A stretch of DNA of 64,000 bases from Trebouxia sp. TZW2008 (lineage: Eukaryota > Chlorophyta > Trebouxiophyceae > Trebouxiales > Trebouxiaceae). The stretch is taken from NCBI GenBank assembly GCA_002118135.1, contig BDIU01000203.1, positions 62,001 to 126,000 on the forward strand, read 5' to 3'. The position numbers were made by a program, and so were the translations under genes. Shown here piece after piece: positions 59,346 to 64,000 of this stretch. Numbering within the stretch: position 1 is the first letter of the stretch; the number at the start of each line of letters is the position of its first letter. The notes below the pieces were generated by a model. That model searched no databases and was not told the DNA's origin. It saw only the letters and a program-made list of their open reading frames with translations.

Positions 59346-60250
59346 GCTTGCTCCCATCCTCTTTGCTTGCGCAGTGGGCGACGGACTCGATGGTCCTATA
59401 ATCAAGGTCTGAAAGGTTATTGCCCAGGTTTCCATGGCGAACCGTAGAGGTACGATCCCGTTCATAGAGCTCTTTCTCCTTTAAGATAAAAGTGGGATGC
59501 AAGTGATCAGGTCTTGAGCGAATCTGAGCTGTATTCTGGACGCTGTGAACTCTTGGTTGATAGGACGGTCCTTGTTGCCACCTATTTCTGCTGAGGTGAG
59601 ATGATGAAAGAGCTCTGCTATGCTTTGTAGGGAGTCTAGCTGGCCGTCCCACCAATCGCTCATCTGCCTGAAGGGGGAACCCAATGGCGGCTTAGATGCT
59701 CCGAAGGTGGTTGTGTAGTGCCAGGATTGCCGTCTACTTCATACTCTATCAGCCGCAGATATTTTTTGATCATTGCACGCTGATCTGAATCTTTCTTCAT
59801 GCGATACAGGTTTCTGTGTATCACGCTGAAGGAATCTATGGTGGTGTCTGTATGAATGACTGCGCTCATGACTCACTTGGACTAGGCGGCGGTGTAGAGG
59901 CGGGTAGCTCTGCAGATGTTGCGTGACTAGCTGCCCGGGGTGCTAGGATGTGAGTCTAAGGATGACGTTGAGGTGAAGGTGCGCTTGGCGGGCCTCTTCG
60001 AAGGTGATTTTGGTGTCAGTAGTGGTTGCTATGTCTGCTAGGTTGGCGACTATTATCTCTAGCTCTTTGTTGCAGAATCTGTAGGAGGGGAGGAACTCTC
60101 TGGCCATGGCTGGCTCGGGCATGCTAGAATAGAGAACTCTATTGTGTGCAACAAGCTCCTTAGCAGCGCTTTCTCTCTAGGGCCGAACGTAGTATTCGAC
60201 GTCGCTTTTAGAATACCCTCTAGGGTTGCCTTGATCTCTATAGGGTTCAT
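59206..60250 (-). CDS. Small overlapping frames in the element centre
   Basis: Three minus-strand frames follow each other: 60250-60059 (MNPIEIKATLEGILKATSNT, then GPREKALLRSLLHTIEF), 59869-59660 (MSAVIHTDTTIDSFSVIHRN, then IKKYLRLIEYEVDG) and 59655-59206 (HSRALSSSHLSRN, then ILKEKELYERDRTST). The last two are in different frames but nearly abut, which suggests one frameshifted gene. No family was recognised. Their charged, non-repetitive sequence suggests real but decayed coding DNA of the element. Confidence 0.35.
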
Positions 60251-60319
60251 TGGTTCACTAGTTTGGTACCGGTGATCAGATCAGTAAGCTGGCTCTCCAA
60301 ATTGATCAACTCTTCCTCG

Positions 60320-60496
60320 TCAAACTTCTTCTTGGTTTCCTTGATTTCCTTTAATTACCTTATCATCAGTTCCAGATGCTTTTTCAGGTTCTCGTAAGCT
60401 ATACTCATTATACAACACAGAGAAAACACAAATTAAAATAGTTGCTAACGAGAACATGATGGTGAGGACTGCGATAATGAGTTGCACATCAGCCAT
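60320..60496 (-). CDS. Small single-pass membrane protein in the right arm
   Basis: A 58-residue frame: MADVQLIIAVLTIMFSLATI continues hydrophobic to VFSVLYNEY, then a charged tail (REPEKASGTDDK). One transmembrane helix at about residues 4-28. The left arm carries the same sequence without the ATG. It is too short for many gene finders. Function unknown. Confidence 0.4.
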   Translation of the reverse strand: MADVQLIIAVLTIMFSLATILICVFSVLYNEYSLREPEKASGTDDKVIKGNQGNQEEV

Positions 60497-61258
60497 CCTT
60501 ACTTTACAAAGTAGCTAATTAGCTACAAAAAAATAAGACAAAATTTAAAAGAAATCAGAACTCCACATGTCTGCGTGCAGAAAAGATCAAGGTTATGTCA
60601 TCTTGCTAGAATCCTATCAGAATCCTAGGGATTTCAGCAGGTTTTCTGGCCCAACTTCTGCAGAAACTGCGTGCAGCCTCTGTAGGATCAACGCCACAAC
60701 ACTGTAGCGTCAACGCCTGAAGTTTGCGCGCTCTGCATACAACCTCTGTAGCCACAGCGTGCAGCTGTCACGAGCTCTGCGTGCAAACACTCGAAAGTTG
60801 AATTCGACTGACAGTGTATTACGTCAGAGTAACAGGGTTGTGTACAAGGCGCAGCCGCTTGCGGCGCTAAAACAGGGCCTGTGTGTGTGTGTGTGTGCGT
60901 CCCCGATTCTACAGGATTTTATTGAGCTCCCCAGCTCAGCAGCTCATCACGAACTCCCTGCTGAAACGCAGAACTCTGAGTTATTCAAGATTCTCTTAGT
61001 TTTTCTTGGGGAGCTGGGGAGCCGGGCGTCACTTCTACTACACCAACTATAATCTGATTAAAATTAAGTAAATAAGCAATGGGAAGCAGTGTGCGCAGGG
61101 TTTTGACCTGGATAGATCCCCCCTTGCTTTAAAATAGTTAAAATCTAGCCTGGGGAGCTGCAGGCTTTTAGTCATGCTCTCACTGCAAACCCCATGACAA
61201 AACCATGACATGACCCTGCAAAACCTTAGTAATAGCAAATGGTCAGTGGTTAGTGTTG
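60352..61258 (-). repeat. Right terminal inverted repeat
   Basis: Inverted copy of 57118-58001, with the outer end at 61258. Contains (GT)n at about 60880-60897, matching (CA)n at 57498-57511 in the left arm. Confidence 0.8.
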
Positions 61259-62111
61259 TGAATATTAAATATTCCACAGGGTTTAGGCATGGCCAAGTGT
61301 GACACTACTAGTATGCCAACAAAACTTCATGCATGACACCTTTAGGTTGAGATGTGTGGTGCCTTAATGTTTTGACCTGATCCGGTTGCTGTTTGTGCTT
61401 CGTCACTGGGTGAGCTGAGCTTGTTTGCAATTTTAGTGGCCTTTTTCCAGTTTGAGTGTTGTTCCATGTTAACACCAATGCTGTGTGTTGCTAGTTCTCA
61501 CAATTGGTTTTTGTATAGCTCACAGTGAGCATTTGTAATCATGCGTAAGTCTTGCTGCATGGAACGCTGACGCGTTGCGCAGTCGTAATCTGTCCAGTCA
61601 CCATCACTGATTACGATGAACGGAGACAAATAAAGCGAATATGGCAAGCACCGGCAGCAAGCAACAATGGCCCTGCAGAAATGTATAGAGGTCAATGCTT
61701 CAAGCTGGCAGCAGCAGTTGCTTTGGTAGTCATTGAATGACTGTTTTGCCCATAACCTTTTAACAAGTTTGCATGCCCAAGACACAAAAATTTGTTTGCA
61801 ATTTGGACTGTTACACGTGCATTGGTTCCGGAGCTCTTGACATCAGGTATGTCATAGTTTCATCATCCCGGCAGATGGCACTCTATCTGACGACGCGATT
61901 AGGAGTGATGCTGTTCTGGCAATCTTAGCGAGCCAGCTATGTTGTCGAGGGATGCCGCGATCTCTAGCTGCAACATTCGGTCGCATCGCGCTTCGTTCAC
62001 GTGATCAACTTGGTCGACTGGCAAGGCTTAAGGCTGCGCCAGCCTCACGCGGGAGAGGTGCATCTCAGACACTCTGCTATTGGCGCAAGAGTGTGACTCT
62101 CGCACGAAACG
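61259..62111. promoter_or_regulatory. Intergenic region upstream of the ABCG transporter
   Basis: About 850 bases. The last 250 are CpG-richer (ATCGCGCTTCG, CTCACGCGGGAG) and probably hold the promoter of the transporter gene. A minus-strand frame (61785-61498) shows no family features. Confidence 0.4.
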
Positions 62112-64000
62112 ATGGCGGATTTCGGTAAGCTAAGTCGTCAGCACGTCCACATGCTATAGCGCCGACATGTGGCGCCTCATACGAGTGTGCGTTCCGCAGT
62201 GTCTGAGCACATGGGTCAAGGGAAAGCAATGCCCCACCAGGGAGTTGTGCAAAACACTGCACGCAATGCAGACAAATCAGCTGCAGACCAATCTGATTTG
62301 GAAGCAGCAACAGCAAGTCAGCACTCGAAGCAGAAAGCTGACTTAAAATCAGGCACAGACTTCAGAAACGTGGATGTCAAGAAGTTGACAAGGGCTCAAA
62401 GGGGCGAGCTTGTTGATCAAGTGCTGAACGTAAGGCTCTGTCCGTCACTTCTCAAAACCCAGCAAGTTCCTTGCCATGTTGGTCATTTTCACTTTGTCCA
62501 TGTGCCTTAATCAGCAATTTTTTCAGCTCGGCATTGCCAGCTTGGCGTGCTGTTCAAGCATCGCCTTGGCAAGACAGACAAAAATATATTTGGCACTTCT
62601 GCATATGGCGTATTGCTTGGATTTTTGTGTACACGCATCTGGGCCTGCTTGTTGTCTGATCACCAGGCGCATGTTGCACTTTGCATACTCTGTGAATACC
62701 TCACATTCGTGCATCGTCATTTTGTGAACAGCACCTGACACAGAAAGCAATGCATTGCTGTGGTTGCTGCAGAGCAGGGATGCCGACACAGAGCCCTTCC
62801 TCACTGCAATGAAGAATCGCATGGACAGGTATTACAGCCTTAGATGCTTGCAGCAATGGCCTCATGAATGTGCGCACTTGCAATGTTTTCTGCTGTGGTC
62901 AAATTTATGCATTGCCTGTATGCATTCAGCTTGACTCAGTATGTACGTCGCAGCTTGAGTCAGCTAGCCTGAATGTCATGTGACAGCATGCAATCAGGTT
63001 AACAAAAATCAGCCATCGTGTTGCCAGTTGCAGCATTCACGCAACATTCCTGTAAGTTGGACAATGTGTCTCTAGGTAGTCTGAGGTCAAAGCATGCAGA
63101 GTGTAGCTTGTTCATGAATCAAACCCAGCTGGTGCTCCAGACAGCGCATTTGCATGCATGCAAGCTCATGCGTGTAAGATCATGCATGCAAGCTCATACG
63201 TGGAAGCTCATGCAGGCTTATTCATGCACAAAGTTGATGCATGCAAGCTTATGCATGCAAAAGTTCGTCATGTTCATTGTCCTGCTGCAGAGTTGGCATT
63301 GAGCTGGCGAGTGTACAAGTACGGATGGAGAATCTGAAGGTGGAGGCAGACATTGCAGTGGGCGCAAGAGGCAACCCAACTGTCACAAACACAGTGCTCA
63401 ACATGGCAGAGGTACAACACAGGTCTCCTCAAAGCATGCATGACATGAAGCGCACACAGCATATATTGAGCAGCTATCACCTGGAGGATCAGTACCACTT
63501 TGCGTGAAATGCACTTTGTACCTGATTGACTTGGTTCACACCGTTGCTATCACATCTCAATAAAACCTATAGGGTAGAGCCTTTTGCTAACCTCTTTTGG
63601 TCACACTTTTCAATCACACTTTTTGGTTTCACAATTTGGTGACACCTGTCGGGTGGTGCAGGCCTTTCTGTGCGAGACTTACCTGATGAAGAGCACCACA
63701 CGATTCTTCACCTTTAGCTGCAGTTGGCCTAAAGGTTTTGGCCCGTATGATTCAAGCACAAACAATGCCTGAGTACTTATTTGCACACCTGGCTTTCAAG
63801 AACTTTCTGCGTTGCAGGGTTTTCTGCGCAAGACTCGCCTGATGAAGAGCGCCACACAGCGCTTCACCATCCTGGACAACATGAGCAGCATCCTGTACCC
63901 AGGCAGGCTCACACTGCTGCTGGGCCCTCCAGGAGCCGGAAAGACCACTCTGCTGAACGCCCTATCTGGCCGCCTGCACAACAGCAGCCATGTCGATGTA
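62112..64000 (+). CDS. PDR-type full-size ABCG transporter, N-terminal part
   Basis: Full-size ABCG (PDR) proteins are ATP-driven exporters of lipids, terpenoids and drugs in the plasma membrane of plants and fungi, with two repeats of nucleotide-binding domain plus six helices. Only the start is in the window: exons 62112-62124 (13 bases, MADF), 62200-62429, 62773-62828, 63291-63411 and 63818 to the edge, all phase-consistent. The region before the first domain shows the family's N-terminal motif (EPFLTAMKNRMDRVGIELAS, VQVRMENLKVEADIAVG, PTVTNTVLNMAE). It is followed by the strand before the first domain (TILDNMSSILYPGRLTLLLG) and the Walker A GPPGAGKTTLLNALSG. The start was chosen because the ATG lies just before a GTAAGC donor whose phase fits. 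A decayed copy of the exon-5 start is at 63655-63720. Confidence 0.85.
63150..63262. repeat. GCATGCAAGCTCAT tandem words
   Basis: Seven loose copies of GCATGCAAGCTCATGCRT in the intron before exon 63291. The core palindrome GCATGC is abundant throughout the window. Confidence 0.75.
63655..63720 (+). repeat. Decayed copy of ABCG exon 5 start
   Basis: CAGGCCTTTCTGTGCGAGAC followed by TACCTGATGAAGAGCACCAC repeats the acceptor and the FLRKTRLMKSATQRFT codons of the intact exon at 63818, about 160 bases upstream. Confidence 0.8.

Larger units (their letters stand above)
57118..61258. mobile_element. Unclassified element with 0.9-kb terminal inverted repeats
   Basis: The arms 57118-58001 and 60352-61258 are inverted copies at roughly 85-90% identity by eye. 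Both begin CAACACTRACCACTGACC at the outer edge, next to AT-rich DNA. Inside each arm are a TTGGGGAGCTGGGGAG-type block, a (GT)n tract, a GCGGCGC palindrome and a start-proximal frame for a small membrane protein. The 2.3-kb centre carries small frames on both strands and an older, diverged right-end arm (58915-59345). No transposase, integrase or polymerase motif was recognised, so it is probably non-autonomous or of an unfamiliar class. ATATT occurs at both flanks but the flanks are AT-rich, so it cannot be taken as a target duplication. Confidence 0.75.

Noticed and set aside
1..64000. Bacterial operon, prophage or CRISPR interpretation of the window
   Set aside because: Short exons with consistent GT..AG introns and plant-type gene families throughout exclude a prokaryotic source.

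Overview
The window is eukaryotic nuclear DNA, most likely from a green alga; the exact lineage cannot be read from the sequence. Genes are cut into many short exons with GT..AG introns ending in TGCAG or CAG, both strands carry genes, and base composition is near 50% GC. The gene content is plant-like: a prenylcysteine methylesterase, a mitochondrial pyruvate dehydrogenase kinase, a carotenoid cleavage oxygenase, a full-size PDR-type ABCG transporter, and a short TTTAGGG-type telomere motif inside an intron. Exon models were built by hand by matching splice sites and intron phases. Where phases agree through a whole gene, I regard the model as solid.

Layout: (1) 294-8250, + strand, a single-pass membrane protein of unrecognised family with a decayed array of its transmembrane exon. 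(2) 9604-9774, + strand, a doubtful two-exon C-terminus. (3) 11304-14355, + strand, a BTB-domain protein. (4) 14447-14628, - strand, a possible small protein. (5) 22101 down to 17572 or lower, - strand, prenylcysteine alpha-carboxyl methylesterase. (6) 27557-23096, - strand, a large membrane protein with a Cys-rich ectodomain. (7) 31701-28065, - strand, pyruvate dehydrogenase kinase, ten exons and one frameshift. (8) 31961-37700, + strand, carotenoid oxygenase, ten exons, head-to-head with (7). (9) 42502-38360, - strand, a kinase-fold protein with a degenerate catalytic loop. (10) 42868-45734, + strand, a TMEM53/DUF829 alpha/beta hydrolase, head-to-head with (9). (11) 46816-56936, + strand, a coiled-coil protein with a C-terminal kinase domain. 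(12) 57118-61258, an unclassified element with inverted repeats of about 0.9 kb. (13) 62112 to the window end, + strand, the start of a PDR/ABCG transporter.

The most striking property is structural. Almost every gene contains tandem, decaying copies of a short segment that spans one splice junction: intron end plus exon start, or exon end plus intron start. The periods include 160, 168, 158, 161, about 136 and about 88 bp. The copies lie in the introns beside the intact exon and carry stops or damaged splice sites. They account for much of the intron length and for many of the misleading open frames. Two short dispersed repeat families also recur across the window.

The genes do not form one pathway. 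They are ordinary housekeeping and membrane genes packed at small spacing, with two divergent gene pairs that probably share promoters (259 bp and 365 bp between start codons). No rRNA, CRISPR or intact tRNA gene was found.
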